Positions 53,247 through 62,236 of a stretch of DNA of 64,000 bases are shown here, in pieces. Under the pieces are notes generated by a model. It worked only from the letters and a program-made list of their open reading frames with translations. It did not search any database and was not told the DNA's origin. A program made the translations under genes and the position numbers. Each line of letters starts with the position of its first letter. Position 1 is the first letter of the stretch. This stretch comes from Oligosphaera ethanolica (GTDB lineage: Bacteria > Verrucomicrobiota > Lentisphaeria > Oligosphaerales > Oligosphaeraceae): assembly GCF_030814695.1 (NCBI RefSeq), contig NZ_JAUSVL010000001.1, positions 4,128,227 through 4,192,226 of the forward strand, given 5' to 3'.

Positions 53247-56200
53247 TCAGGGTGCGACGCGCCAGATTTTGATTGCCTTACTGACAGCTGGCTCTGGCCA
53301 TGGGTTGAGGTAGAGGTACTCGATGGTAGCGCCGACGCTGTTGATAGCACTGCCCCACGGCGGTTTGAAGCCGCCGAGATGGAAGAAGAAGCCGGTGCCG
53401 CCGCAGCGCACGGCTTCGAGATAGCCCTCTTCGCCGAGAAGCGCCTTGACCAGCACCAGCGGCGAGTCGTTGCCGAGAATGGGCCGTTGCACGCCGGCGT
53501 TTTCGGCGGTGATGATGGCAGCCCGTTCTGGGTCCAGCCACTGCTTGCCGGCGTCGGTGAGGGCGAGGGGCTGTGGCAGATCGCTGACGGGGAGCATGGC
53601 GCAGGTGAAGCCGAGGCTATTGGCGCCGCTACTGTGGATCGCGTTGGTCTGCCAGCTACCGTCGCTTTGCTGCGCTGTGAAGTGGTAGAGCGGGTAGCCG
53701 CCGCCGGCCTGCCACCAGATGCCGCCCGTCTGTACGTAGTTGCGCATGAGGTCAAGCATGGCGCTGTAGGGCATGTCGGCTTTGCCGAAAAAGAACTCGC
53801 CGCTGGTGTTGATGATGGCAAAAGGCCGCTGTTCCGCCGGGGCTTGTAGCGCTGCGAGCAGATCGGCGATCGTGCGGATGGCGCTGACTTCCAGGCCGCT
53901 CTTGGCGAATTGCGCGGGCAGTTCGTCTTGCCAGCGCGCCAGCGTGCTGCGGAAGTCGTCATTGCCGACGCCATCTAGCGCCAGCAGCGCGACGCGGCGC
54001 GGCGTGGCGGCGTTTTTCGCCGGGGCGATTTTGGGCAGTGTCGCCAGTGACGGCAGGTCTTCGGCCTGCCAGGCCAGCGTCGTGGCGCTGCTGTCGTTGC
54101 GGACGGCGAGTTTGTCGCGGCGGTCGTCTTCGTTGAGCAGCTCGTCCACGCCGGTGGTCCAGGCTACGGGCAAGGCGGCCGCGAGGCTGTCGCGGTCGCG
54201 GCCCAAGATGGCGCCGTTGAGACGCTGGTTCTTGAAGGCGAGAGCGAAGCCCACGTACTGGCTGCCATCGTTGGTCTGCAGGGAGGCCGCCTTGGCGCGG
54301 GGGCTGCTGACGTAGAAACCGTAGGGCGGCAGAGTGTGCTTTTCCAGCCAGCGTTTTTCGTTGTCGGGCAGGGGAATGGCCGCCAGGATGGGCGTCAGCT
54401 CGCAGGGCGCGTCTTCGAGGTTGGCGATGACCACGATGTCGCCAGCGAAGCGCGTGCAGGTGACTTGGTGGGGCCGGTCCAGGCCGAGTTGGAAGCGCGG
54501 GTAGCTGAAGTCCAGGAGTTTTTTGCCGGCGTAGTCGGCGGCGACGGTTTTCTGGATGGCATCAAGCCAATGCAGCCAGCGTTTGCGGGCGGGATTTTTT
54601 TCGAAGCCGAGTGACCAGCGGTAGCTCATGCTGTAGCCGAAGGCCAGTGCGTAGCTAAGCTGATCGGGATCGTCAATGAAATGCCCGAGGTCGTGGGTGG
54701 TGAACAGACATTGGTGGTGCGAGAGGTAGGAGAGGGTGGGGAAGAACTGCCATTCGTCTTGCGGGAAACGGAATTTGGCGTGGCGGGTGCGATATTTGCC
54801 GCGTGCGGGGATGGTCCCCCAGGCGCAGCCGCAGAGCATGGTTTCGAAATTGACGACGCGGTCGTGGCCGTCTTCGGTGGCCAGCGGCACGTGCTCGGCG
54901 TCTTCCATGGAGAGCGAGTGCATGCCGTCCATGGCGCTGGCTTTGCGGGGTTCGAGCGCGTGGTAGTTCCAGCGCCAGGAACGGGCGCCGACCTGGTCCT
55001 GGAGGATAATGTCGCTGGGGTAGGTGACACTCATGTCGTGGCGGACTTCGCGGTGGATGGCCTGGACGGCCGGGTGCCAGAAACAGACGCCGTAGCCGGC
55101 ATTGCTGGCGTATTGCTCGCGGCTGAGTTTGCCTTCGCGATTGAAAGCCAGCGGCGCTTCGCCCTCGCGCTCAAAAGTCGGCCCTTTGGGATCAATGCAC
55201 CACCAAGACGTGTTGGTGTAGGGCATCATCAGATGGCCGAGTTCATGGCCGGCGCGGTAGAAGCGCGTGAGGTCTTTGGGGGATCCCCACCATGCCTTGG
55301 GCGGCAGGTGGTCGGGGTACTGTTTGTCAAAGCCACCGTGGAGATATTCAGTGAAGTGGATGATGTTGGGCGCCGGGATGTCGGCCATGGTCTGGATTTG
55401 GATGTCGGCGGTGGCACCGCCCATACGCACCAGCACGGCGTTCTTGAGTTTCTCCAGCTGTTCTGGATTGCGGACCTTCGCTTCGAGCGAGCCGGCGATT
55501 TCATTGACGCGGGCGTATTCGTCCAAAGCCGGCTGGGGCGTCGCGAAGCCGAACTGGCAGCGGTAAATGGGCGACTGCCAGGCCATGCCGGGCTCGATGG
55601 CGTCATTCCAGCCGTGGCTCAGCGCCGCGCCGGCGGGATCGCCCCCGGTTCTCAGCGAGCAAGGCACCGCCACGCGTTCGCGGTCCCATGGCTTGCGCAT
55701 CATGGGCTGGATGCCGAAGAGGGCGATGCCGCTGCGCCGATAGTCCACGAAGACGAAGTCGGCCACGGCGCTGGGGTACTGCACGCTGAAGCTGAGGTAG
55801 GGCTTGGGTTCCAGGAAATAGTAGAAAGAATAGCCGCCGGCTTCCCACCAGAGGCCGCCGCGGCGGACGTAGTCGCGCAGCCGATCAAGGTCGGCCATCA
55901 GCTCTTCGGCGCTATGACTGGGGAACCACTCGCCATAGGGATTGAGGATCATGGCGAAGTCGTTGCCGGCCATGGCGGCGCGCATTTGCGTGGCGTTTTC
56001 GATGATGGCCAGTTCGGCGCCGGCGAGTCTCCAGAAGGACGAGTTGGCGATGGCCTGCTGCCATTCGTCAACCGCCACGGGCGTCCAGCCGCCTTTCGGG
56101 GGGCCGTTGCGCAGGGCGATGATGGCGACCTTCTTGCCACGGAGAGCGTCGGGATGCTGACTGACATAGCCCTGCATGGTCGCGGTCATGATGGTGGTGA

Positions 56201-57035
56201 AAAGTCCTCGGCCCTGGTCATTGCCTTCGGCGTTTTTGGCACCGATGCGGAACAGCAGGCCTTTGCCGCCGAAATCGTTGGCGCACAGCGCCGGGCCGTC
56301 GGCGTTCTCCAGCAGCGACAGCGTGTATTGGCCTGGAGCCGAGGCACGGTTGACGGTCATCTTCTTGCCGGCGAGGTTGGCGATGGCGTCTTCGGAGTAC
56401 CATTTGCGGCCCTCTTCGGTGATGCTCAACGGCGCCATGGGCAGATTGTCGTCGAGCTGATTCAGGGGGCCGCCGAAGAGCTGTTCGTAGCCCTTGGTGC
56501 CGCTGCCGGCAGGGATGAAGGTCTGGTTGTCGCCCTTGCGGTGATCGCCGTAGAAAGCCGGCAGGAAGGCATAGCCCATCCCCTCGGCGCCGCGCTCGGG
56601 AAAGACCACTTTGACCATGTCCCGGGTGGGAAAATTGATCTGTGCAGGAACGGTGATGCGCAGGATGGGCCGGTCGTTGCGGACGACTTCGGCGCTGACA
56701 TCAAAATGCTTGGCCGCGAAGGCGAAGTGGATGTTCAGGGCGATGGCTTCGGATTGATACTGCAGCGTCAGGCGGTCCTTGCTGTCATTCCAGCGGCTCT
56801 GCATTTTGCCATTCCATGGCGCTGCCATGAAAGCGCGGGTGTCAAGGGTGTCATTTTCAAAGCTGAGCTGCCAGAGTGAATTGCCGCCGGTGGCGGTGGT
56901 GTTGTCGATTTTGTCCACGATGGTGAGAATGGCGCCGTCGGATTCGCGGAGGCTGAGTGAATAGGCGTCGTTGCCGAATTGGATGTCGGCGCTGCAGGCG
57001 GCGGCGACAAGCAGGGCGGTTAGAAATGCGCGCAT
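53247..57035 (-). CDS. Large secreted protein with duplicated WW-x-AGG domain and central glycosidase-like part
   Basis: A protein of 1262 residues with a signal peptide (MRAFLTALLVAAACSADI). Residues about 20-290 look like a beta-sandwich of glycosidase type. At about 300-410 comes an alpha/beta domain (KKVAIIALRNGPPKGGW ... YVRRGGLWWEAGGYSFYYF). The centre (about 560-900) resembles uncharacterised glycosidase-like proteins, with GHLMMPYTNTSWWCIDPKG and SLGFEKNPARKRWLHWLDA. The C-terminal domain (about 1010-1230) repeats the alpha/beta text: RRVALLALDG ... YVQTGGIWWQAGGGYPLYHF. AGGAGA precedes the ATG at 57035. I do not recognise a named family. It is probably exported and acts on, or binds, polysaccharide. 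It follows a membrane protein gene by 22 bases. Confidence 0.75.
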   Translation of the reverse strand: MRAFLTALLVAAACSADIQFGNDAYSLSLRESDGAILTIVDKIDNTTATGGNSLWQLSFENDTLDTRAFMAAPWNGKMQSRWNDSKDRLTLQYQSEAIALNIHFAFAAKHFDVSAEVVRNDRPILRITVPAQINFPTRDMVKVVFPERGAEGMGYAFLPAFYGDHRKGDNQTFIPAGSGTKGYEQLFGGPLNQLDDNLPMAPLSITEEGRKWYSEDAIANLAGKKMTVNRASAPGQYTLSLLENADGPALCANDFGGKGLLFRIGAKNAEGNDQGRGLFTTIMTATMQGYVSQHPDALRGKKVAIIALRNGPPKGGWTPVAVDEWQQAIANSSFWRLAGAELAIIENATQMRAAMAGNDFAMILNPYGEWFPSHSAEELMADLDRLRDYVRRGGLWWEAGGYSFYYFLEPKPYLSFSVQYPSAVADFVFVDYRRSGIALFGIQPMMRKPWDRERVAVPCSLRTGGDPAGAALSHGWNDAIEPGMAWQSPIYRCQFGFATPQPALDEYARVNEIAGSLEAKVRNPEQLEKLKNAVLVRMGGATADIQIQTMADIPAPNIIHFTEYLHGGFDKQYPDHLPPKAWWGSPKDLTRFYRAGHELGHLMMPYTNTSWWCIDPKGPTFEREGEAPLAFNREGKLSREQYASNAGYGVCFWHPAVQAIHREVRHDMSVTYPSDIILQDQVGARSWRWNYHALEPRKASAMDGMHSLSMEDAEHVPLATEDGHDRVVNFETMLCGCAWGTIPARGKYRTRHAKFRFPQDEWQFFPTLSYLSHHQCLFTTHDLGHFIDDPDQLSYALAFGYSMSYRWSLGFEKNPARKRWLHWLDAIQKTVAADYAGKKLLDFSYPRFQLGLDRPHQVTCTRFAGDIVVIANLEDAPCELTPILAAIPLPDNEKRWLEKHTLPPYGFYVSSPRAKAASLQTNDGSQYVGFALAFKNQRLNGAILGRDRDSLAAALPVAWTTGVDELLNEDDRRDKLAVRNDSSATTLAWQAEDLPSLATLPKIAPAKNAATPRRVALLALDGVGNDDFRSTLARWQDELPAQFAKSGLEVSAIRTIADLLAALQAPAEQRPFAIINTSGEFFFGKADMPYSAMLDLMRNYVQTGGIWWQAGGGYPLYHFTAQQSDGSWQTNAIHSSGANSLGFTCAMLPVSDLPQPLALTDAGKQWLDPERAAIITAENAGVQRPILGNDSPLVLVKALLGEEGYLEAVRCGGTGFFFHLGGFKPPWGSAINSVGATIEYLYLNPWPEPAVSKAIKIWRVAP

Positions 57036-57057
57036 GGTCTTCTCCTGATGATGAGGG

Positions 57058-57540
57058 CTAGGCAATTGTTGTGGTGGATTGGTGATGACGGCAAAACATG
57101 CTCACTGCCTTTTTGACGGCGAGGTAGGCCGGCAGGCATAGCAGGCAGTAAAAGGGCAGGTAGGCCCAGCCAAGCAGCAGGGCAAAGATCATTTGGGCGC
57201 CATCGGCGGTGTTAATGCTTAGGGCGCGGACTTCCGGGGGCATGGCGCTGTAGTCATCATACGGTGCAGCAAGTTCGCGGACGTAGGACCAGTAGCTGTG
57301 CACGCCCGTATTGACCAGCAGCCAGCTGATCATGGGCAGGGTGACCGTCAGTGTCAAGAACAGCATGCGATACACGCGCTCAGGAGTCGGCCGCAGCACG
57401 CCCCGCGCGTCCTTGTGCATCTGGCGAGCGGCGACGGGATCGCGATAGGCGAGCCAGTGCAGGCTGTAATATAGCAATGGAAAGAGCAGAAAGAGCCACA
57501 GGGCAAAGAGATAGCTCGCATGGGATAACTGCAGAATCAT
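57058..57540 (-). CDS. Small membrane protein of unknown function
   Basis: A protein of 160 residues with three hydrophobic segments (ASYLFALWLFLLFPLLYYSL, MLFLTLTVTLPMISWLLV, MIFALLLGWAYLPFYCLLCL). A basic loop lies between the first two and a periplasmic loop with many Tyr between the second and third. The end is basic with FCRHHQ. I do not recognise a family. It lies directly upstream of the large secreted protein gene and is probably in the same transcript. ATG at 57540 has no good ribosome site; a GTG at 57624 would add 28 residues. Confidence 0.6.
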   Translation of the reverse strand: MILQLSHASYLFALWLFLLFPLLYYSLHWLAYRDPVAARQMHKDARGVLRPTPERVYRMLFLTLTVTLPMISWLLVNTGVHSYWSYVRELAAPYDDYSAMPPEVRALSINTADGAQMIFALLLGWAYLPFYCLLCLPAYLAVKKAVSMFCRHHQSTTTIA

Positions 57541-57666
57541 AGGCGCAGAGGAGATTTTTGACTGCTTGGGAAGACGCGCGACAAGTAAACCCCTCAATGT
57601 ACTTGACGCAGCCGCGATTGCCACATTATCCCGCTCACATGCTGGAAAAAGCTGCAGACAATATTC

Positions 57667-57747
57667 ATGGACAGGATGGACAGGATGGACAGGATGGACA
57701 GGATGGACAGGATGGACAGGATGGACAGGATGGACAGGATGGACAGG
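57667..57747 (+). repeat. 9-bp tandem array ATGGACAGG (9 copies)
   Basis: Nine identical units, starting 127 bases upstream of the minus-strand membrane protein's start. Eight bases separate it from a second array. Confidence 0.95.
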
Positions 57748-57755
57748 TAATTCAA

Positions 57756-57818
57756 GCGTCCATAGCGTCCATAGCGTCCATAGCGTCCATAGCGTCCATA
57801 GCGTCCATAGCGTCCATA
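57756..57818 (+). repeat. 9-bp tandem array GCGTCCATA (7 copies)
   Basis: Seven identical units plus two bases of an eighth. The TCCAT in this unit is the reverse complement of ATGGA in the neighbouring array, so the two could partly pair. Confidence 0.95.
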
Positions 57819-57944
57819 GCGCAGAGGACGTTTTTTTGGGGCGCTGGCAAAAAAACTGAATTTATCTGGAACCTGGCGTCATTATCGGCTGTCGTATTAG
57901 ATGCAGCTTGATGATGTGGGAATTACCCCATCAGCAAGCGCCGC

Positions 57945-58000
57945 CGCAGCCGGCGTTACTGAGCGAGAACAGCATAAGCGCGCCGGCTGCGAAGTTTTTT
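57945..58000 (+). terminator. Orphan intrinsic terminator
   Basis: CGCAGCCGGCG (57945-57955) pairs perfectly with CGCCGGCTGCG (57981-57991) and TTTTTT follows at 57995. No plus-strand gene lies upstream between this and position 57058, so any transcript it ends is unidentified. Confidence 0.65.
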
Positions 58001-58022
58001 GGCAATTAACGCCGCGCGGCCC

Positions 58023-58051
58023 TTGTGAAGGCTAGGGAAAGTGGCGATAAT
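58023..58051 (+). promoter_or_regulatory. Predicted promoter of small membrane-anchored protein
   Basis: TTGTGA (58023-58028), a 17-base spacer and GATAAT (58046-58051), 84 bases before the ATG at 58135. Confidence 0.6.
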
Positions 58052-58134
58052 ATAGACAACAGGTGTTGCCCGTGCAGTTGTGATGATGACTGTGGTCGGG
58101 CTGGTGTGAGAAAGAGCGGTAACGGGAGTAGACG

Positions 58135-58467
58135 ATGAAAGCCCTGATAGTGATTCTGCTGATCGTGCTGGGTATAATCGCCTACGTGTTGGTCGGTGGT
58201 GACAGCAGCAAGAAGGGCCGAAAAAGACCCGCACCCGAGCAGACCACCGTTACCGCCCCTGCACAGCCAGCGGTACAAGCACCGCAACCGCAAGCTGAGC
58301 AAACGCAATCACAACCAAGCACGGGCAGCACCGTATCGAGTGAAATCAGCGGCGTAATCAACTACGGTATCGGAGCAACGCAGATCCAAGCAAAGAAAAG
58401 CATGACATCAAAAATCAAGAACATCAGCGAGAAACAAAATCGCGATCTTGACAACGAACTGCGCTGA
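58135..58467 (+). CDS. Small membrane-anchored protein of unknown function
   Basis: A protein of 110 residues. An N-terminal transmembrane helix (ALIVILLIVLGIIAYVLVGG) is followed by a basic stretch (SKKGRKRP), a Pro/Gln/Thr linker (about 30-68) and a short conserved-looking end (ISGVINYGIGATQIQAKKSM ... ISEKQNRDLDNEL) that is probably a helix. No family is recognised. A good ribosome site (GGGAG) and its own promoter (58023) and terminator (58501) support a real gene. Confidence 0.75.
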   Translation: MKALIVILLIVLGIIAYVLVGGDSSKKGRKRPAPEQTTVTAPAQPAVQAPQPQAEQTQSQPSTGSTVSSEISGVINYGIGATQIQAKKSMTSKIKNISEKQNRDLDNELR

Positions 58468-58500
58468 GCTGACGACCAACACAGTGATTACGCTTAACAA

Positions 58501-58555
58501 GCCCAACAATGCTATCGACCGCGGAAGCGAGACGGCGTTGTTGGGCTATATTTTT
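58501..58555 (+). terminator. Intrinsic terminator of small membrane protein gene
   Basis: GCCCAACAA (58501-58509) pairs with TTGTTGGGC (58538-58546), followed by TATATTTTT. The loop is long (28 bases). Confidence 0.6.
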
Positions 58556-58608
58556 GCCCGCGCCGGATGGCGTGTTGAAGTCGCCACTAAGGAAGAACGG
58601 AGCGTAGC

Positions 58609-58908
58609 ATGGCCGTGCCTCTGAATCGCCTGGAAGGCCGCAAATTCTGCGTGGTTTTCGTCAAGTTGGTCGACCCGGTGACCGAGCGGGTGCAGCTGCA
58701 GTGCCTGCGTGGGCGGGCGAGTATTGATCGCGGCAAAGTGAGCGTCTACAACGAACACGGCGCGGTCTTCACGCTGCCCAGCGTGTCGTTGAAAAATATT
58801 ATGGCCAATGACGGCACGGAGTTACTCCAAGACGCGGAGTATTTCTGCTTTGTGCGCGTTGATGACAGTATGCAATTGGTAAACAAGGACAGCGAGCTGT
58901 TCCTGTAG
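58609..58908 (+). CDS. Small protein of unknown function upstream of hisD
   Basis: A protein of 99 residues with no signal peptide. It looks like a compact beta-rich domain: GRKFCVVFVKLVDPVTERVQ, RASIDRGKVSVYNEHGAVFT, LPSVSLKNIM and DAEYFCFVRVDD. I do not recognise a family. ATG at 58609 is preceded by GGAACGGAG. It ends 20 bases before hisD and is probably co-transcribed with it, but nothing ties it to histidine synthesis. Confidence 0.7.
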   Translation: MAVPLNRLEGRKFCVVFVKLVDPVTERVQLQCLRGRASIDRGKVSVYNEHGAVFTLPSVSLKNIMANDGTELLQDAEYFCFVRVDDSMQLVNKDSELFL

Positions 58909-58928
58909 AGCGAAGGGACGAACCCAAC

Positions 58929-60218
58929 ATGGACATTATCCGTCTCGCCGACGGCGGTTACGAAGCCAAGCTGGCACCGCTGATGAACCGCAGTGCCTTT
59001 GATGCGGACATTGACCGCAGTGTGGCCGAGATTTTGGCGGCGGTGCGCAGCTGCGGCGACGCCGCATTGAGCGAGTACGCCAGCCGTTTTGACCATGTGA
59101 CGTTGACGCCGGTGCAATTTCAGGTGACGGCGGACGAGATTGCTGCCGCCGCCGGGCTGATTGACGACGCGACCCGCGCCGCCGTGGACGTGGCCTGTCG
59201 GCAAGTGACGGTCTTTTCTCGCGAGCGCCTGCCCAAGGCCTGGCAGTTTTCACCGCGTGCGGGGGTGATGCTCGGCGAGCAATTTGCGCCGATGGACCGC
59301 GTGGGCTGCTACGTGCCGGGCGGCACGGCGCCGCTGATTTCGACGGTGGTGCACACCGTGGCGCTGGCGGCGGCGGCGGGCGTGAAGGACATCGTCGTGG
59401 TGACCCCGCCCGGGAAAGACGGCCGCGTCAATCCGGCGTTGCTCTATGCCTGCAAGGTCGCTGGGGCGACGGAAGTGTATCGCCTCGGCGGCGTCTATGC
59501 GGTGGCGGCGCTGGCTTATGGCACGGCGACGATTCCCAAGGTGGAAAAAATTGTCGGGCCGGGCAATGCCTATGTTACGGCGGCCAAACGCCAGCTTTAC
59601 GGCGAAGTGGCGTTGGACTTGGTCGCCGGGCCGTCGGAAATCATGATCATTGCCGACGACAGCGCCGATGCGCGTTATATCGCGGCGGATATGCTGTCGC
59701 AGGCCGAGCACGGCTCCGGCCGCGAGCAGGCCGTGTTGCTTAGTACTAACGCCGCGCTGCTGCCGGCCGTTGCCGCCGAGTTGAAGCGCCAGAGCGCGAC
59801 GTTGTCGCGCGCGGCCTGTGTCGAAGCGGTGTTGGCCAAGGGCGTTTTTCTGATCGAAGTCGCGGATTTAGCGGCGGCGGCGGCATTGGCGAGTCGTTAT
59901 GCTCCGGAGCACTTGGAGCTGATGACCCGCGATGCCGAGGCGTTGGCGGGCCGGATTACCGCCGCCGGGGCGATATTTTTGGGTCCGTGGACGCCGGAGC
60001 CGGTTGGCGATTTTGTTGCCGGCCCGAGCCACGTGTTGCCCACGGGCGGCGCCGGGCGTTATTTCAGCGGCCTGACGGTCGAGCATTTTTTCCGTCGCAT
60101 GAGTCTGGTCCGTTACGACCGGGCGGCATTGTTGGCCGAGTTACCGCACATCCGGCAGTTCGCGCTGTGCGAAGGCCTGGATGCGCACGGCAATAGCGCG
60201 GCCATCCGCGCGGAATGA
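58929..60218 (+). CDS. hisD: Histidinol dehydrogenase
   Basis: A 429-residue zinc enzyme for the last two steps of histidine synthesis. Conserved text includes DRVGCYVPGGTAPLISTVVH, KIVGPGNAYVTAAKRQLYGE, DLVAGPSEIMIIADD, LSQAEHGSGREQAVL (zinc-binding Gln and His) and GPSHVLPTGGAGRYFSGLTV. Length and all motifs are normal. No other his genes are nearby. Confidence 0.96.
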   Translation: MDIIRLADGGYEAKLAPLMNRSAFDADIDRSVAEILAAVRSCGDAALSEYASRFDHVTLTPVQFQVTADEIAAAAGLIDDATRAAVDVACRQVTVFSRERLPKAWQFSPRAGVMLGEQFAPMDRVGCYVPGGTAPLISTVVHTVALAAAAGVKDIVVVTPPGKDGRVNPALLYACKVAGATEVYRLGGVYAVAALAYGTATIPKVEKIVGPGNAYVTAAKRQLYGEVALDLVAGPSEIMIIADDSADARYIAADMLSQAEHGSGREQAVLLSTNAALLPAVAAELKRQSATLSRAACVEAVLAKGVFLIEVADLAAAAALASRYAPEHLELMTRDAEALAGRITAAGAIFLGPWTPEPVGDFVAGPSHVLPTGGAGRYFSGLTVEHFFRRMSLVRYDRAALLAELPHIRQFALCEGLDAHGNSAAIRAE

Positions 60219-60348
60219 CGCGGGCCTACGGCAGGCGGCGCGTTTCTCGCGCCGGGTTGCGCGGGTTAACGACATTCGCCTCGTGCTAGGGCACTGTGAC
60301 GGCAGTAATATTCATCTCTACCTGTGTTTTCAGCCAACGTGACGGACT

Positions 60349-62142
60349 ATGACCATGAAATTTGCCTTTTTTGCCGACCTGAGTGATTTTTTGCAGAGCC
60401 AGTACGGCGTGAGTGTGCCGGAGATCCCGGTGGAGCTTTGTCCGCCGCAGTTCACGGGCGACATCACGGTGAATTGTTTTCCGTTGGCGAAGGCCCTGCG
60501 CCGCAATCCCATGGAGCTGGCGGCGGCGCTGTGCGCGCAGTTGGCTAGTCATAGCGATATTGAGGCCGTGTCGGCGGTGAAGGCTTTTGTGAATATCACC
60601 CTGCGGCCGGCGGCGCTGATGCGCGACACCGTTGCCGATCGCGACGCATTGCTGGCGGCGGTGGCGTTGCCCGCAGTGGAGCGCCGGCGCGTATTGATCG
60701 AGTTTTCGGCGCCGAACACCAACAAGCCGCAGCATCTTGGGCATGTGCGGAACAACACGGTGGGGATGGCGACGGCGTCGATCCTGGAGCGTGCTGGCCA
60801 CGACGTGGTGCGGGTAAATTTGGTCAACGACCGTGGCATTCACATCTGCAAGTCCATGCTGGCCTATCAGCGTTTTGGCGCGGGCGTCACGCCGGCCAGC
60901 AGTGGCAAAAAAGGCGACCATCTGGTTGGCGATTTCTATGTCGCCTATGATAAAGAACTGCGCAAGCAGCTGGCGGCGCTGCGCCTGGACAAGCCGGCGT
61001 TGGCGGACAAGACCGACGAGGAGCTCTTCCTGGAAACCGAGATCGGCATGGCTGCGCAGGAGATGCTCCGCGCCTGGGAGCAGAATGACCCGGCGGTACG
61101 CGCGTTGTGGGAGACCATGAACCAGTGGGTTTTTGACGGCTTTGCGGTCACTTACCGGCGCATGGGCGTGGAATTCGAGCGCACCTATCTGGAAAGCCAG
61201 ACCTACATGCTCGGTAAGGACATTATTCGCGACGGCTTGGAACGCGGCGTGTTCAAGAAACGCGATGACGGCGCGGTCATCATTGAGTTTGACGACCCGT
61301 CGCTGGGCACGAAAGTCGTGTTGCGCAGCGACGGCACCAGCGTCTATGTCACTCAGGACATTGGTACGACCATGCTCAAGCAGAATGACTTCCAGCCTGA
61401 CCAGCAGATATGGGTTGTTGGCGACGAGCAGATACGCCATTTCAAGGTGCTTTTTGCGATTCTCAAGGCCCTCGGCTACAGCTGGGCCGACCAGCTGACG
61501 CACATGGCTTACGGTATGGTTAATCTGCCCAGCGGCAAGATGAAAAGTCGCGAAGGTACCGTCGTGGATGCCGACGAGCTGTTTGATGAAATGGAAACGC
61601 TGGCTCGCGATGCCACGGTCGAAAAGGCTGGCGATGACCTCCCGGAGAATCTCGATGAGCGCGCCCGAGTCATCAGCATGGCCGCGCTCAAATTCATGCT
61701 GTTGAAGGTCAATCCCAAGACGACGATCATGTTTGATCCGCAGGCGTCGATCAAATTCGAGGGCGACACCGGGCCGTACGTCCTGTACGCATACGCGCGC
61801 ATCTGCTCAATGCTGCGCAAGGCTGCCGCGGCCAGCGATGTCACCGCCGGCGCGCTGGACTGGGCCCTGCTCAAGGAGCCCGCCGAACGGATGCTGGCGC
61901 TGCGTTGCGCGCTCTATCCGGAGCTGCTGCAGAAAGCCGCGCGGGACCTGGACAGCTCGGCCCTCGCTGGCTACTTGCTGGATTTAGCCAAGGACTTTAG
62001 CGGTTTCTACCGCAACTGCCCGGTGCTCAATGCTGACGATGCGTCTCTGCGGACGACGCGGCTGGCGCTAAGCGAGACCGTGCGGGTCATCCTCGCCGAT
62101 GGCTTGCGGGCACTGACCATCAACACGCTCGAAAGCATGTAA
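60349..62142 (+). CDS. argS: Arginyl-tRNA synthetase
   Basis: A class I synthetase of 597 residues. The N-terminal tRNA-binding (Add-1) domain is followed by the signature IEFSAPNTNKPQHLGHVRNN (HLGH as the HIGH motif). The KMSK-like motif is SGKMKSREGTVV, and a C-terminal DALR anticodon-binding domain ends the protein (LDLAKDFSGFYRNCPVL). ATG at 60349 or 60355 could be the start; neither has a good ribosome site. The 130-base gap after hisD shows no clear promoter. Confidence 0.96.
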   Translation: MTMKFAFFADLSDFLQSQYGVSVPEIPVELCPPQFTGDITVNCFPLAKALRRNPMELAAALCAQLASHSDIEAVSAVKAFVNITLRPAALMRDTVADRDALLAAVALPAVERRRVLIEFSAPNTNKPQHLGHVRNNTVGMATASILERAGHDVVRVNLVNDRGIHICKSMLAYQRFGAGVTPASSGKKGDHLVGDFYVAYDKELRKQLAALRLDKPALADKTDEELFLETEIGMAAQEMLRAWEQNDPAVRALWETMNQWVFDGFAVTYRRMGVEFERTYLESQTYMLGKDIIRDGLERGVFKKRDDGAVIIEFDDPSLGTKVVLRSDGTSVYVTQDIGTTMLKQNDFQPDQQIWVVGDEQIRHFKVLFAILKALGYSWADQLTHMAYGMVNLPSGKMKSREGTVVDADELFDEMETLARDATVEKAGDDLPENLDERARVISMAALKFMLLKVNPKTTIMFDPQASIKFEGDTGPYVLYAYARICSMLRKAAAASDVTAGALDWALLKEPAERMLALRCALYPELLQKAARDLDSSALAGYLLDLAKDFSGFYRNCPVLNADDASLRTTRLALSETVRVILADGLRALTINTLESM

Positions 62143-62170
62143 GCGCGGCCTGAAAGCATAGTTGGCTTTT

Positions 62171-62213
62171 GCGAGGGGGAGGAAAGGGGCGTCGCCCCTT
62201 TCCTCCCCCTCGC
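62171..62213. repeat. Long near-perfect palindrome A
   Basis: GCGAGGGGGAGGAAAGGGGC followed by GTCG and the complement GCCCCTTTCCTCCCCCTCGC forms a stem of about 20 base pairs with a tiny loop, purine-rich on one arm. It starts 29 bases after the argS stop. Confidence 0.9.
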
Positions 62214-62236
62214 GCTCCCCCACCTATCCCATTTCG

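Noticed and set aside
55200..55255. HELGH (HExxH) zinc-protease motif in the large secreted protein
   Set aside because: It stands inside a glycosidase-like stretch with no further metalloprotease features, so the match is probably chance.
54681..56879. 732-residue plus-strand frame opposite the large secreted protein
   Set aside because: The minus-strand frame has a signal peptide and ribosome site; the antisense has neither.
16295..57818. The tandem arrays as CRISPR loci
   Set aside because: Units are 8-10 or 32 bp and abut directly; there are no unique spacers and no cas genes.
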